Below, piece by piece: positions 1-12,251 of a DNA stretch of 64,000 bases; within the stretch, counting starts at the first letter, position 1, and the number at the start of each line of letters is the position of its first letter. The DNA is from Rhizomys pruinosus (lineage: Eukaryota; Chordata; Mammalia; Rodentia; Spalacidae), in the NCBI GenBank assembly GCA_009823505.1, contig VZQC01006901.1, forward strand, positions 586,613 through 650,612, written 5' to 3'. Under the pieces are notes generated by a model, which saw only the letters and a list, made by a program, of their open reading frames with translations, was not told where the DNA came from and did no database searches. A program made the translations under genes and the position numbers.

Positions 1-3000
1 GGCTCTGTCGGCAAGCTTACAGAGGTTGGCGAGTACGGTCACCGGGATGGAGCCCATCTTGTTTGGCCCTAAAGCCAAAGCCATTACCAGCATAGTAGCC
101 TCTTGTCCTATTCTCCATGGAGAGTCTTGGCACCCTTCTGATTCCAGACAGGTGACTGGGTCATGTCTGCCTGTGGGAAGGGTCGTGCTTCCTGCTTGGC
201 TCTACTTGGCCTCCGTTCTGTGAGGCACCTGTGTTTTTTTTACCGATAACAGTGTTTGCCCTTCCAAAGCCAGAGCTATAAAAGGCAGCTTTCAAAGTTA
301 CTGCCGCAAATGTGTCAACACAGGGAGAGTCCAATCGTGGTTTCTGAGGTGAAATGTCACCTCTGAGCTACCTCAAAGGCTGCTGGAGAGTTCTTCAGAG
401 TCCAGGGCCCTGGGGTCCAGATCTGGCTTCTGTCACAGCATGCTGTGTTATGCTGGACGTACTTCTTATTTTCTCTGGGCCTTGTTTTTATCATCAGTGT
501 AAGGAGAGGGTTGGACAAGGAGACCTTAAAAGGGCTCTAAAATGTTTAGTGTGCTAGGCTTGGAATCCATTTAATGACTGTGAAAGCTTTATATAGCAAG
601 CTTCAAAATAAAACCACCCCCAAACCTGAAACTTCCCCCTCTAACCTCCAACAATGTCACCATTGAAACAGGAAAGGTTCTCATTAGTCTAGTGTAAAAA
701 GTGATTTTGTGATTTTTCTTAATGTATGAAAAAAAAAAAAAAGCTCTCTATGCTTGATAGAGGCCCAGAGCCCCAGAGTACAAAGCCACAGTCAGACCTG
801 TAGAATGCTCAGGTGCTCCTGCAAATTGCCGGCACTTAAGAAGATAGTGAAGTTTTCTCAAGTTTTACAATGTTTTCTCCCTCCTCCCCCACTTTTCTGG
901 GGTTTTTGCCCTTGCCTGTAACTCACACCACAAATAATGCTGTAAGCCTCTGGCTGTGAAGGGCAGAGTGGAGCCTGCCAAGAGCACCACAGTTCAGGTT
1001 CACAAGGGCCCATTTCTGTTGCTCTGAAAATTGGGTTTTCAGAGGTCAGCGCACAAACAGCCTCAAAGCATTGTCTTTCCCGCTGGCTGGGAAAGGGCTA
1101 CGTTGATGTTGATTGGTAGCAGGCAGAGAGAGAGACAGACGCTTGAAGTAAGTCAGAACCGGATACCGAAGCCAGACCTCCTCAAATCCCTCGCAGACGA
1201 CTCGGCCGCCACCTCCCCCTTAGTCTTTCACAGCAGAACCTGGGCACATGGGTGTCCAACAACGCTTTTTGGTTGGGTGACTGCTCCTCTTCACACATCA
1301 TTTCTTACACTTAGCGCATGGGCAAGTGTTCAAATCCTCATTCTATAGCAAAAGGAGAAAGGCTGTGGGAGGCTGATCAATACATTCAGGGTCAGGGTCA
1401 CGTACCAGTTACCTGAGCCAGCAGGGTAGGAACCCAGGCCGACGTCCATAGTCTCCTAAAGCCATGTGCTTTCTCTGACTCTCAGTTGTACAGCCCTCCC
1501 CCGCCAAAAAAACCCTCAAAACAAAAAACAAACAAACAAAAAACCCCCACTGTGTTTCTAAAGCCCAGGCTTGTAGAAGGAATCTTTTTTCTCCAAGTAT
1601 TCTTTCCCCAAATGGCAGCTCAGACTTCTTCCAGCAGCCGGCTGGACCACACTGCCTAGATGTGTGCTCAGTGCTGTATGTAGTGCCTGCCCCTGAATGG
1701 GCACTCACTGCTGAGTTCATTAGTTAGCAATGCCCAGACACCATCCACATCTGTACTCTTATCCACTGCTCAGTCCCCAGGGCCATAATTGCTCAGTGGG
1801 TGACTGAATAATGGCAGAATTCATTTTACTTTCTCCCACCTCAGAGGTATCTTCTGGATTGCCTATTTTGCCAAAGATACCATCATCCCTTCTGGTGTGT
1901 GAAGCCTGAGGCTTCTGCTAAGAATCCTCTCTCACGTGACTCATCAAATTGATGAGCATGTTTTTTTTTAACTCAGCCTATCCCTTCCTCTCTGAACCTG
2001 AGCACAGTAACATTTTTCCCTTTATTGTTCAAGATGGGATGTTTTTAACAAAAACGAAAAGCCCGACTTGAACAAGGGCTTAAGTTAGGAAACATAAGGA
2101 CTGTCACAGTACTGAAGGAGAAACAACATTTAAGTCTCAAGAAGAGACACAGTTGGTTGAAAGAGGTGCTCTGACAACTCTTTTCTTTTCTGTCTCCTTC
2201 TCTGAGTTCACTGATGCAGCTTCTTCCCATAAGACCTAGATGGAGATGTCTTTGGTCATTGTTAGAGTTTTAGTTCCTGACTGGGAAAATTCTCTTCATG
2301 ATGTGCTACAGTATCTTATTGGGGAGTGTGGGGGGGCAAACCTGAAATGGTGTTTGAGCCCCTACTGGACCAGTCACTGGGGTCACTGCAAGGAACTTCT
2401 GTGGGATGTGAGGATGGTAACTATGCTCTGGGTATCTGCTGTGTCACAGAATCAGAGGGTGCCCTGCCAGATTGGCTGGTTCAGAGCATGACCCTTGTGT
2501 GGTGGACCTGGCTGGTTATAGGTGTGGGGGTGGACACTTTCATTAGCTCACTTAGGATCAGATGCCCCCACCTGGGCCACTACCACCATTAGGCAGCAGG
2601 ACCTTGTGAGTGATCTCACTTTCCATTTGTACCACATGCTCAGAGTGGAGAGTGGGATGGAGAAAAAGCATTTTCTCTTAAGTGAGGAAGGTAGCTGATT
2701 CCTGGAGCTCAGAAGAAGCATCTGAGCTGGAATGTGTTTACAACTCTGAAGACTGCTTCTCCTATCAGTTCCCTTCACTGGTACAAGGAAACATCTGTTC
2801 AGTAACTCTGGCCAAAAGCTCAGGAGGTATCTTGATTTCTTTCCTCTCTCTCACAATAATCATCTGAATATGTCTCAAACTTTTTTGAATCATCTATCCA
2901 CTTATTCTGCCATCTTACAGGTTAAGCAACATTTTTTTTTTTTCTGGGCTCATTATAAAAACAACTACCAAGTGAAAGGGAAGACGCCACATTCACCCAT

Positions 3001-3954
3001 CCTTATGCGCCCACTGTTAGCAACTCTGCTGTTCTTGACACTGGGAAGTGGGCCTGTTTTTCCGCCTTTGGAAGCTGTGCTCGGCCTACGAGACACTAAG
3101 AAAGGCAACGAAGCAGAGGCTTGAAAAGCACCTGTGCGTCAGGACTTCTCTCTTGCTGGCCGGGGCAACGTGGAGAAGCAGCCCCACATAATAACCTGAC
3201 GACATACAGCTCAGTCACCCCCATTGCTCCAGTGGGGAAATGGCACTCTTAGGTGAGCAGACCATTAGTAGGCTGCAGAGCTACCCACAGATTCACAGAT
3301 TTGTGAGCAATAACAAATCTGCCCTTATTTCAGGCCTCTGAGTTAAGAGATGGGTCATTACACACATAGGCTAAGTGACCCACCTGTCTTCTTTGCTTCG
3401 GCCATCTCTTTCTCTTCAGGGTCCATGCTGGTTTCCCATTATCAACCTAAAGTACAGGTCAGAGTATGTAATTTCCTTCTTCACCAACCCGTGGTCAGCA
3501 TCTACTAAATGGTGAGCAGGTCTGTTTGGCATAGCTGTCTCAGTTCTCCAGGTCTGCCCCCAGTTCTCCTCGGACTTGCCCTCCATTATTTCTCCAGACA
3601 CAGTTGGACTTGATGCTCCCTTACCGTGACCTCTTTCCTTGCTTGGAGAAGATGGGATATGCTGTGGCCTTTTCCTGGAGCGCCAACCTCCCTTTCACTT
3701 CTTCAAGGCCAGCTTCAATGTCCTCCTCATCTTGGCAACTTCCTTTGTACCTTATCTTCAAAGTTGGTCACTCCCTGAAAATGGGGACTTTAGTTCTTTT
3801 TTTTTCCCGCAGCCCACAGAATTGTCTTACGGGCATGTCTAGCTTTTTGACATTGCAATATGACATTGTCATGCACAAAGTTCATGCTTGAGAACTATAG
3901 AATAGAGAGTCAAAAATAAGTAAGTAAATAAACTCCCCAAACAACCAAAAAGAG
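1..3954. other. unique sequence without a recognisable gene
   Basis: About 4 kb of mostly single-copy DNA. Short open frames are present on both strands, but none has a domain, a family resemblance or a convincing splice context. Around 1735-1820 the text resembles the 3' end of an ancient L2 element (a 'Ctcagtgggtgactgaataa'-like tail), which is a weak call. Short A-rich and T-rich runs lie at 729-742 and 2930-2942. I see no strong promoter signature. Confidence 0.6.
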
Positions 3955-4140
3955 AAACAACAACAACAACAACAACAACAAAACCCTCTTTTTTTTGGTA
4001 TTTTTGAAACAAGTTCTCCCTGTAGCCCCAGCTGGCCTGGAACTCACTTTGTAGATCAGGCTGGTCTTGAACTCACAGAGATCTGCCTGCCTCTGCCTTC
4101 CAAGTTCTGAGATTAAAGGGGTGTGCCACCACACCTGGCT
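3955..4140 (-). repeat. B1 SINE, antisense, preceded by (CAA)n
   Basis: The + strand reads a poly-T start, then the reverse complement of the B1 body: the segments around GGCCTGGAACTCAC and GGTCTTGAACTCACAG, and a terminal CACCACACCTGGCT. It is therefore a 7SL-derived B1 in reverse orientation. A CAA repeat of about 25 bp abuts the T-rich side. The copy is diverged (for example CCAAGTTCTGAGATT in place of the usual CCAAGTGCTGGGATT), so it is not recent. Confidence 0.9.
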
Positions 4141-4551
4141 CATAATGTTTTAAGTAAGTTTAAAATAGTTTGCAGTTTTCTGTTGGGCTGTATTTATAGT
4201 ATCCTGGAGTACATGGGCCCAAGGGATATGAGTAGAATATAAAGAGTGCTCAACTATGGAGTAACTATAGTCTTCCAGAGTTGACTGGCTGTTATGGTTT
4301 GTTGAGGCTGAAAACCAGACAGTTAAGGCTGTGAGATCAAGAAGAGAGGGTATAAATTAGGCACTTCATGTATTTCCAATGTGGGTTAAGTAAGTTCTAT
4401 AACACCGAGTGAATTTAATCATACATAAATTGTGAAGAGTAATAAAACACAGATCACAATGTGGCTGTGAAGAATGAATTAGTTCAACACATAGAGTTCT
4501 TAGAAATGTGCCTGCTGAGTGTACGCATTTGTTAAGATTTCATTGTTATAA

Positions 4552-4760
4552 GGCTGGAGACATGACTCAGCAATTAAAAGCACTGGCTACTCTTGCAGAA
4601 GACCTGGGTTCAGTTCCCAGCGTCCACATGGCTGTTGACAACCATCCATAGCTCCAGTTTCAGGGGATCTGATGTCTTCTCCATGGGCATTGCATGACAT
4701 TGAGTGCACTTACATACACGCAGGCAAGACACTCATACACATAAAATTAAAATAATAAAC
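4552..4760 (+). repeat. B2 SINE, old diverged copy
   Basis: It starts GGCTGGAGACATGACTCAGC and contains an eroded RNA polymerase III B box (GGTTCAGTTCCCAGC). It has a single copy of the CTCCAGTTTCAGGGG segment and an AT-rich tail. The tRNA-derived head and B2 body are clear. CpG sites are mostly lost, consistent with an older insertion. Confidence 0.85.
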
Positions 4761-5811
4761 TATTAATTGTTTTAATTATTTTTAAGAATATTTAAATAAT
4801 TACTTTAAGAATGCCGTGCCTGGTGGTGGTGGTAGCCATGGTCCTGATGTGCTGCCTTCCCAGTCAGTCCTCCTCAGAATGGCTTTCCTCAGATACTGCA
4901 GGAATGTTGGCTTATCTTCTCAAAGTGAGTTCTTTAATGCACCTGCAGGAGGCAGAATAGTGTGAGGAGAAGGCACAGGCTTTCTACTGTGAAGATGTGG
5001 GCTAGAGCCTTTTGTTTACCAACTAAATGACCTTCCTCCAAATTCTTCCCTTCTGAGATTTATTACTTCATTCATAAAGTGGGCGTGGCCTAGCTGGGCT
5101 GGGAAGAAGTCCTGAAAGAGAGAGGAGTAGGCTTTGGAGCAGTGTGTTCCTGGTCCATGTCTCTTCCATCTGGAATGGAAGCCGTGCGCCCCATTCCTTG
5201 CCTGGACTAGATCCCCATGTTACTCTCTGGACTCAGGCTATGAACTCACAGATCTTCACTGAGCTGACACTGGAACATCTACTGTGTTAGGAGTAGTAAA
5301 CAGGACAAAGCTCTTCTGGGAGCTTTCATTCTTGTGAGAGTTTAAGTCAGTAAAGAGTAGTATGTTTCCATCTGGTAAGTGCCAGTAGAATGGGCAGAGG
5401 GGCCTTCCTAAGTCTGGGCCCTCAGTCTTAGGCACCACATATTGTCCTTGCCCATTTGAATGTCAGTGTCTTTTTGGGGCCACGAAGCCCTGCAGATTGG
5501 AGTCCTTTCATCTAGCTATCACTCAGGCACCCGGCGGGGTGGAGTACCTTGTCAGCCAAGTTCCTCACTCCTCCTACCCCCATAGTTGCATGTAATGGTT
5601 GCTACAGCACCAGCAATCTTCTAACCACAATTTCCCTTCAATACAAATAATGACTAAAAGTCTGTGTTTCAGACTCTCATTTTTCATTATCGAAGAAGAG
5701 TGATGACTTAAAGATACAATGTTCTCAATGAGTTTCCATGCCACTGCCCAGTCCTACTTCACTCAGCTCTGACCATCTTCCCGGGGCTCTGAAAACCGTC
5801 CTGTGCCTCAG
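4761..5811. other. unique sequence, no gene seen
   Basis: Single-copy DNA with no family I recognise. It has ordinary base composition and only short open frames. It leads into the exon-like block at 5812-6008. Confidence 0.5.
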
Positions 5812-6008
5812 ACCAAAACTCTGGGAGCCTGGGGCTCCAAATCCTTCCATCTGCGGCCAGTGTAGACAACCCCGGCTTCTTCGCGCCATTCACTAGTGAC
5901 CATCCAGACCTTTTCTGGCAGGCTTTCAGCTCTCACAGCCTCTGCAAAGTAAGGACCGACATTAACGGCCAGGCTTTTGTCACTCTCTGGCTGCTCTTCA
6001 CTCATCTG
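5812..6008 (+). other. candidate internal exon, function unknown
   Basis: A 197-nt block preceded by a pyrimidine-rich acceptor ending in CCTCAG and followed directly by a perfect consensus donor (CATCTG then GTAAGTAA). The third forward frame stays open for all 65 codons. The opposite strand also holds an open frame of 65 codons (start about 6005, stop about 5808) with a charged, protein-like composition. The block keeps several CpG sites while its surroundings have few. I do not recognise either peptide. It may be a coding exon, a non-coding exon of an RNA gene, or chance; only the splice signals and open frames are directly visible. Confidence 0.25.
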
Positions 6009-6390
6009 GTAAGTAATTACTTAATGCTATTTCAGGAGCTGGCAACAGAAATCAGTGACCAAAAGATCTCCACCTCCATGAAGCTTACCTGGCAGTGAGG
6101 GGAAGGAGTCAACAAAAGAAGTGAAAAGCAGAACCATGACTTTCCTGATGGTAAGAAAGGTTAGGGAGGCAGAGTGGGAACGGAACCTGGAGAGGGGCAG
6201 AGCTGCGCTGTCTCAGGCAGTGCTCGGAGTGATGTAGGAGCAGAGGCAAAGAAGGTCAGGAAGGACATCAAGAGACTGTGGGAGGAGAACGCCCCACAGC
6301 CAGCGGGGGACGCAGGTGTTTCTGAATAGAAATCAACCCCTTCCTTCCAGGCCTGCCTTACCTTTTGTCTTCCCTTGTGTATCCTCTCAA

Positions 6391-6455
6391 GAGGCCGAGG
6401 CAGGAGGATTGTGAGTTGGAGGCCAGCCTGGACCTTATCTCAAAAAACAAGCAAA
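6391..6455 (+). repeat. short B1-like fragment
   Basis: GAGGCCGAGGCAGGAGGATT, followed by GGCCAGCCTGGACC and an A-rich end, matches the middle and 3' part of a 7SL-derived SINE. The head is missing, and the GAGGCCGAGG form is closer to an ancestral (proto-B1) monomer than to the younger B1s here. Confidence 0.6.
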
Positions 6456-6670
6456 AGAGAAAAATATATTTTAGGGTTTTGCTTGGTGCTGTGACAGCAG
6501 GTAAGACAAGTGCCATTCGTTTTCAAGATAATACAGACTCTACCAACAGAGCTATCTGAAGAGACTCCCACAGTGATAGTGGTGGGAGTCCTGGTCACTA
6601 TTTATGCAGGAAAAGAAACATTTGGGCAGTCAGGTAGAACTGATGGTCTGCTATTCAGAATAACATTTTA

Positions 6671-6905
6671 AGATGGACTAGCGGTTAAGAGTGCCGACTG
6701 CTCTTGCAGAGGACCTGGGTTCGATCCCCAGCACCCACATGGCGGCTGAGAACCGTCTTTAACTCCAGTTCCAGGGGAATCCGACACCCTCTTTTGACCT
6801 CTGCGGCATTGCACGACGCGGGTGCACAAACCTACACGCAGACAGTACATTCATACACATATAAAAAATAATAAAAATTAAAATAATAATAATAAACATT
6901 TAAAA
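6671..6905 (+). repeat. B2 SINE, single-segment type
   Basis: It lacks the first few bases of the head but keeps CTAGCGGTTAAGAG, a good B box (GGGTTCGATCCCCAGC) and the CpG-bearing CACATGGCGGCTGAG. It has one copy of the AACTCCAGTTCCAGGGG segment. The tail is an AT-rich ATAAAA series followed by a short CA run at 6938-6957. Confidence 0.9.
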
Positions 6906-7013
6906 AAAGAATCATCTTTAAAAAAATAAAATACACAAGACACACACACACACACACAAAATCCTGCAAAATTTTGAAGGAAGCCAATTTTCAAAAATTA
7001 CCAAAACAGGTAG

Positions 7014-7166
7014 AAAAAGCAAATTGGGCTGGGTGTGGTGGTGCACGCCTTTAATCCTAGCACTTGGGAGGCAGAGGCAGGTGGATCTTTGTGAGTTCAA
7101 GAGCAGCCTGGTCTACATAGAGTTCCAGGACAGCTGGAGCTACAGGGAGACCCTGTCTCAAAAAGA

Positions 7167-7201
<35 letters not shown>

Positions 7202-7208
7202 CAAATTG
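7014..7208 (+). repeat. B1 SINE with target-site duplication
   Basis: The B1 body begins GGCTGGGTGTGGTGGTGCAC at 7027 and ends in a long, nearly pure A tail. The 13-base sequence AAAAAGCAAATTG occurs at 7014-7026 and again at 7196-7208, so the target-site duplication is intact. The long pure A tail and intact duplication suggest a fairly recent insertion. Confidence 0.95.
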
Positions 7209-7303
7209 ATAGCAATTTATGTGTATTTTATTTATACATTAAATACACAGGTCTACAGGGCTGTTAACTAATGTCATTTTCAAATATAGATGAACATAGA
7301 CAA

Positions 7304-7453
7304 TTTTTTTGGTCTTTTTGAGACAGAATCTCCTTGTAGTCCCAACTGACCTGGAACTCATTATGTAAACCAGGCTGGCCTTGAACTCACAGAGATCTGA
7401 CTGCCTCTGCCTTCCAAGTGCTGGGATCAAAGGCGTGTGACACCATGCCCACT
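7304..7453 (-). repeat. B1 SINE, antisense
   Basis: Reverse-complement B1: T-run, GAGACAGAATCTCC, CTGGCCTTGAACTCACAG, GTGCTGGGATCAAAGGCG. Flanking GACAATTTTTT and GACAAATTTTT look like a slightly decayed target-site duplication. Confidence 0.9.
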
Positions 7454-8708
7454 CGACAAATTTTTGAGGTAATCTGAAGTAACTATAAATGAGAGTCCTT
7501 TTTGTTAGTGCTAAGCCTCCTTTTCTAGCCAGTTAACCCTCTGTGAGCTGAGCCAACCCCACAGTAAGGGAAGGAAATGAATTTTAGGTAGAGGCTAAAG
7601 AGGTTAAAGATGCATTTTTCCCTGTGCAGATGGCCAGAGCCCCTGAATCCCTGCTCTAGGTTAAGGATGCTAGAGGCCTCTGTACATGGAGCTCTGGAAG
7701 TGCAGAGGGGCGTGAAGAAACCTCCAGAGGAGTTGGCCCCTTTTCTGGTCTCTGAGGGAAGGCTGAGTGGGAGAGTATCAGGCAGTGCAGAGCAGTGGGC
7801 CTCCCTCTGGGGAACTGGTTTACATGGTAAATCCTGCAGTTCGTGTAGGCCGTAGCGCAGATGGGGGAATCTGGTGCTAGAGGACTGTGGGTCATCTCTC
7901 CTTAGAGATGGTGGGAAAAGCAGAAGAAGGACATGCCACCATCAGAGCTGAGTGTGGTAAAGGTCACATCGACACCTGTGAAGTGATGGATTAGAAGAGG
8001 GGAAGCTAGGGGCAGGGAGACCAGCTAGGCCGGCGTGTTGCCCACATTGGCTGTGGGAGAGGAGAGAAGATGCTTAAGTCTTATAATTTGGCAGTCGATG
8101 GGGACGGGTTGGGGAAAGGGAACGATCGAAGTGAAGTGCAGTTCACTAACAGGCAGCCTGTGTACAGGGGAGCAGGTGCTAGGAGCTGCGGCCTCTGGGC
8201 ATGCACCCCTGGGACCTTCACAGAGGCTTCCTATGGTCTGTTCCTGGGGCTCTTCTTCCTCCCCATTGACTCCTCTTTCTTGGTCCCATGTCACCTCACC
8301 AGTTCCTCTTCTTCCATCTTCTTAGGATGGGATTTCTTCTGTCTTCATTCAGGGATGGGATTTCTGAGACTGCCCATAAGGAGCACTTATCTGACTTTGC
8401 CACCCCCAAGCTCCTGTCCTTGGGCTCCTCAGTCTCAGAACCTGCCAGGAAACCAAGATAGGACATCAGCTCAACAGCTGGCAAGTCAGAGAAAACTGTG
8501 AGCCAGCAACAGTCACACCAGAAGTCAACAGGGGAAATGGAAAGGGAGAGACCCAGAGTCCACGAGGTTCCCACCCTGGGCCCAGGGCCAGCGTGACAAG
8601 GTTTTCCGAGTGAGAATTTCCCCTTGTAGCGCGGGAGCAGCAGCTGTGGCCGGGAGAGACGGAGAACTCGTCGTGCTTCCAAAGATCTTTCCTTCTCTAT
8701 CATCTTAG
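7454..8708. other. unique sequence, no gene seen
   Basis: Single-copy DNA of about 1.25 kb. Overlapping open frames occur on both strands between 8025 and 8703, the longest about 143 codons (8070-8501, +) and 135 codons (8296-8703, -). They overlap each other in opposite directions and match nothing I recognise, so I do not call a gene. Confidence 0.4.

Positions 8709-8754
<46 letters not shown>
8709..8754. repeat. (GT)n microsatellite
   Basis: An uninterrupted GT dinucleotide run of about 46 bp. It is probably length-variable between individuals. Confidence 0.97.
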
Positions 8755-8755
<1 letters not shown>

Positions 8756-8847
8756 GAAGTAAAGCCTGGGAGGTTAAAGCTACCTAGCTAGTAGGGTGTA
8801 GAAGATGTGCACTGAAAGTGAGACAGGGATGAACGCATCTGTTTGAA

Positions 8848-9049
8848 CCCTTGAGTTTTTTTTTTTTTTTTTTTTGGTCTTTTCGAGACAGGGTCTCCCT
8901 GTAGCCCCAGCTGTCCTGGAACTCACTCTGTAGACCAGGCTGGCCTTGAACTCACAAAGATCTGCCTGCCTCTGCCTCCCAAGTGCTAGGATTAAAAAAG
9001 GTCAGGTTTGGGCGCCACCCACGGGCCCAGCTGAACCCCCTTGAGTTTT
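8848..9049 (-). repeat. B1 SINE, antisense, with target-site duplication
   Basis: A poly-T start followed by GGTCTTTTCGAGACAGGGTC and the rest of an antisense B1. CCCTTGAGTTTT at 8848-8859 recurs at 9038-9049 as the target-site duplication. The part corresponding to the 5' end of B1 is odd: after GTGCTAGGATTAAAA comes an extra AAGGTCAGGTTT before a remnant of the B1 start (GGGCGCCACCC). Confidence 0.9.
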
Positions 9050-10700
9050 ACAAAAAACCTGAGTAGCCTAAAGAGGAATTTGGGATTAAACAGTTGGTGG
9101 GGGAGGGGGGGGGCGAGGAGAGAATCCCCGCTGTTTTCTCACGTGGCTGTAGCTGCTCTTTCTCCCTTCTCCAAGCCCAGTTCCCACATTCCTACTGGAG
9201 TCATCTCTGGGTGCAGAACAGGACAGGGCAGTAGCGTCCCTCAGACACTGCTGCATGATTATAGAGCATTTTCTCAACATTCTTCTTGCCCCATGCTCCT
9301 CTACACCTGAGCCACCCATGTTAGTGGCTGGCCTCTTTGCTCATTTGGACTTTTCTACTGGTTAGCATGGCTGCCACTTCTTCTTTGAGACAAGGAGGGT
9401 GGGTTACTGTTTTCCATAGTCATATACTCTAAAAGCAGCATCTGATACTTGAGTTCAAGGAACACTATGTTGTTATGACAGCACTTGTGAACAAAGTAAA
9501 ATGGCACTGGGTAGTGTGCATGCAAGAGTTGAGATCGTAAGGTGGGCAAACGTGAAACCTTTTTCATATGCAACTTCCCAGGGCTGTTGAGTGACCAGGC
9601 TTCTGAGTTGCCGGTCCAGCGCCTGGCACACACTTCAAAGGTCATAAGCACATTTCTATGGAAGAACAGAGAGAAGCTGAGAAGTGACCTCACAGCAAGA
9701 AGTATGTTACTTCTCCTTGGATGGAAATCCTCCTTTAGGATTTAACTGTAGGCTGATACTCAGGTCAGAAACACAGCTGTGGGGAGGAGGAGATGTGAAA
9801 GGAAGGGGGAAGTAGGGAAAAGGAAGGGGAACGGAACAAGGACTTGGAGGGAAGTGGGAAAACAGTGATGGGGAGATTTGGGCAGGAGGAAAGCGGAGAG
9901 GCCAGGCCCTTGGGGAAGGATGGCTGTCTCTGCTTAATCCGGGGCTGCCGGAGAAAAGGTCCAGTTTGCATCCAACCATGGAGGGGGGGGGGCAGGGACA
10001 GGCATTCCTCTGAGGAGCCTGGAGGGACCCCAGACCGATTTCTCTGTAGCCACAATCTGGTGAAAGCTCAGGTGGACAGGGGCTGCCTAAAGCACCTGCT
10101 CAGCAGTGCCAGCTCACGTGGCTCATGTGGACCGGGTCTATGAACACTGGTCTGGATGATGTTCACAGAGGCCAGTGAAGTTAGGGGTGAGGACAGCTCT
10201 TCTCTACAAGCTGGGGACTGCCACTCAGAGAAATGAGTTCAGATTTCTTCAGAAATACTCTCGTGGACTGCAGGGAAGGATGGATTTTTATAGGGCAGAG
10301 GAAAAGAAATTAAATTTGGGCCTAAATTTTTTAAAAAGGGGATGTTATGGGCCAGAGGGACATTTTAATTTATTTTTGGGGTGTGCTGTGTTTTGTGTTG
10401 TGTGTGTACCACATTAGGAGCATGTAGAAGCCTAAGTACATCTGGTTTCTTTCTCTTTCACTTTCCATCTTACTTTTTTGAGACCGGGTCTCCACTGAAA
10501 TGGCACGCCGGGAAACAGGCCAGGGGTTTCACACTACTGTTCTATTAATGCTCCCTCACTGCAGGGGGTAGGCCCAAGTGTTCTGCAAATTGAGACATCA
10601 GTCATCCAGTGGGGGCCTTGCTCTTCAGATCTTCCTTGCTTTACAATTAATTACAAGGCTGGAGAAGGTAAGGGCCTGGAGAGTCTTATCCACACTGGAC

Positions 10701-10768
10701 GGGGGTGGGGCTGGGGTGGGTGGGGGTGGGAGGGTGGGGGGATGGGGAGGTGGGGGGGTGGGGGGTGG
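10701..10768 (+). other. G-rich tract with quadruplex potential
   Basis: About 68 bases consisting of many runs of three or more G separated by one to three bases (GGGGGTGGGG, CTGGGG, TGGGTGGGGG, ending GGTGGGGGG). The + strand far exceeds four G-runs, so it could form intramolecular G-quadruplexes. It lies in unique DNA rather than in an L1 3' UTR. Confidence 0.85.
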
Positions 10769-11534
10769 TCCTTCATCCCCCACACAGGGAAGTTTTTAGA
10801 CCTTCCCTGTCAGAAAGTCCAGGACAGTGAGCCCCGCAGCCCTTTGGAGGTGTAGGGGAGTCCCCTTTGTGGAGGGATTTCCAGCGGGGCCCCAGGGCCA
10901 TGCTACTGGAGGTAGCCACTTATTTTCCTAGTGCCAGGCCACACTTGGTCCCCAACAGGGAGCTTTAAGGCTTTTTAGTTGAGCTCTGGGGCAGTCATAG
11001 CACACCACAAGCTGATGAAGACTCAGGCAAGGAGAGGGGAGGAGGAAGGGCGGGTCAGGAACAGAGCAGGGCGGGTGGTGCTGGCAGCCAGCGTTCCCTG
11101 GAGGGAGCAGGCAGGCACAGGGGACCGCTTCCTTGTAAACATTGTGCAGCCAGCTCTAAAAATACCCTGGCTCTAGACAGGGCTAGCTGGGCTCCTCAGG
11201 CCTCCTCCCCAGCCTTCCTAGGGGCCTCCCCCCTTTCCTGAAAGGTCAAGGGGATGGGAAGAAAGTCCATTTGCAAAGGGTAGGATTTCCTTAGCAAGGA
11301 AAGCACAGCGGTGCTTCCTTCCTCTGCAAAACAGAAGGAGGACACTTCATGGGTTTTAAAAACAACAATAAAAGACAAAAACCAATTTCCCCAGGGCTCC
11401 TGTTCCTGTTTCTGTGACACAAGGCCTGAACCTTGCTCAGGTTCAAGGACCAAACCTGAATCACAGCTGGAGCCAGGGAGCCAAGAGAGCACCTGTGGGT
11501 GGGTACCACCAGCTGTTCACCTCAGGGGCCACTG
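10769..11534. other. unique GC-rich sequence, possible regulatory DNA
   Basis: Single-copy, GC-richer DNA. It holds a near-consensus MEF2-type site (CTAAAAATA, 11156-11164), a serum-response-like AT core and CAGCTG E-boxes nearby (for example about 11510). These short motifs are common by chance. I list them only because the stretch has no recognisable repeat and could be a conserved enhancer. Confidence 0.2.
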
Positions 11535-11890
11535 ACCTGTGAAGCAACCACTCGGTGCCTCAGTTTCCACAATTATAGCAGTGTTTGCTTCACTTGGGTG
11601 TGGAGAAGACCACATGAGACACCATGTACACGGCTCTTCACACTGTGTGCTGAATACTCAAAATGTATTCCTAAAATGTGCTTTTTATTATACACAGGAT
11701 ATAGTTTAATGGGAAATCTCACAGGGAGGCAGAGAGTAGTATTTACAAGAGAAGGCTAGGGTTTCTGGTCCTAAAAGACTCAAACCTCTTATTTGTCTGA
11801 TGGGAAAACTGATCCTACAGAGGAGAAAGGAGTTGCCCCTGGCCTAACACTGTTAACAGCTGCTGTAGGTTTGGTGTAAGGTGGCGGGGT
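11535..11890. repeat. MIR-like relics
   Basis: 11535-11660 reads like a sense MIR core (GCCTCAGTTTCC with an intact tail-like stretch). 11770-11860 reads like an antisense MIR (GATGGGAAAACTGA, GAGTTGCCCCTGGCC). Both are strongly diverged, as expected for MIR in a rodent. Confidence 0.5.
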
Positions 11891-12251
11891 GACAAGATCA
11901 CAAGAAGTCCTGCTGTTAGGAATCAGAAAGACTCCCAGTCCATAGGGCACAGGTACATTGGGAAAGTGTTTTCCAGGGGGAAGACAGACTTGGCAGGTCA
12001 CCTCCCTAGGGCAGAGCTTCATGGTGAGAGAGTGCTTGGTGACTTGTTGGCAGTGCCAAACAGGACTCATCTTTGTGTTGGTGTCATATGTAGAGCATGC
12101 TTTTGTACCCAAGGTCGATGGAAGAAAGACACAGGCAGGAAGTGTGTAGCTCTGTCTGCACAAGAATCTTCTATCACAGTGCTGCCACTGTGGAAGACAC
12201 CAGCCAGAGCTAGCTATTGAGCACTAGATTTCAACTTATTTTTAAATTTTT

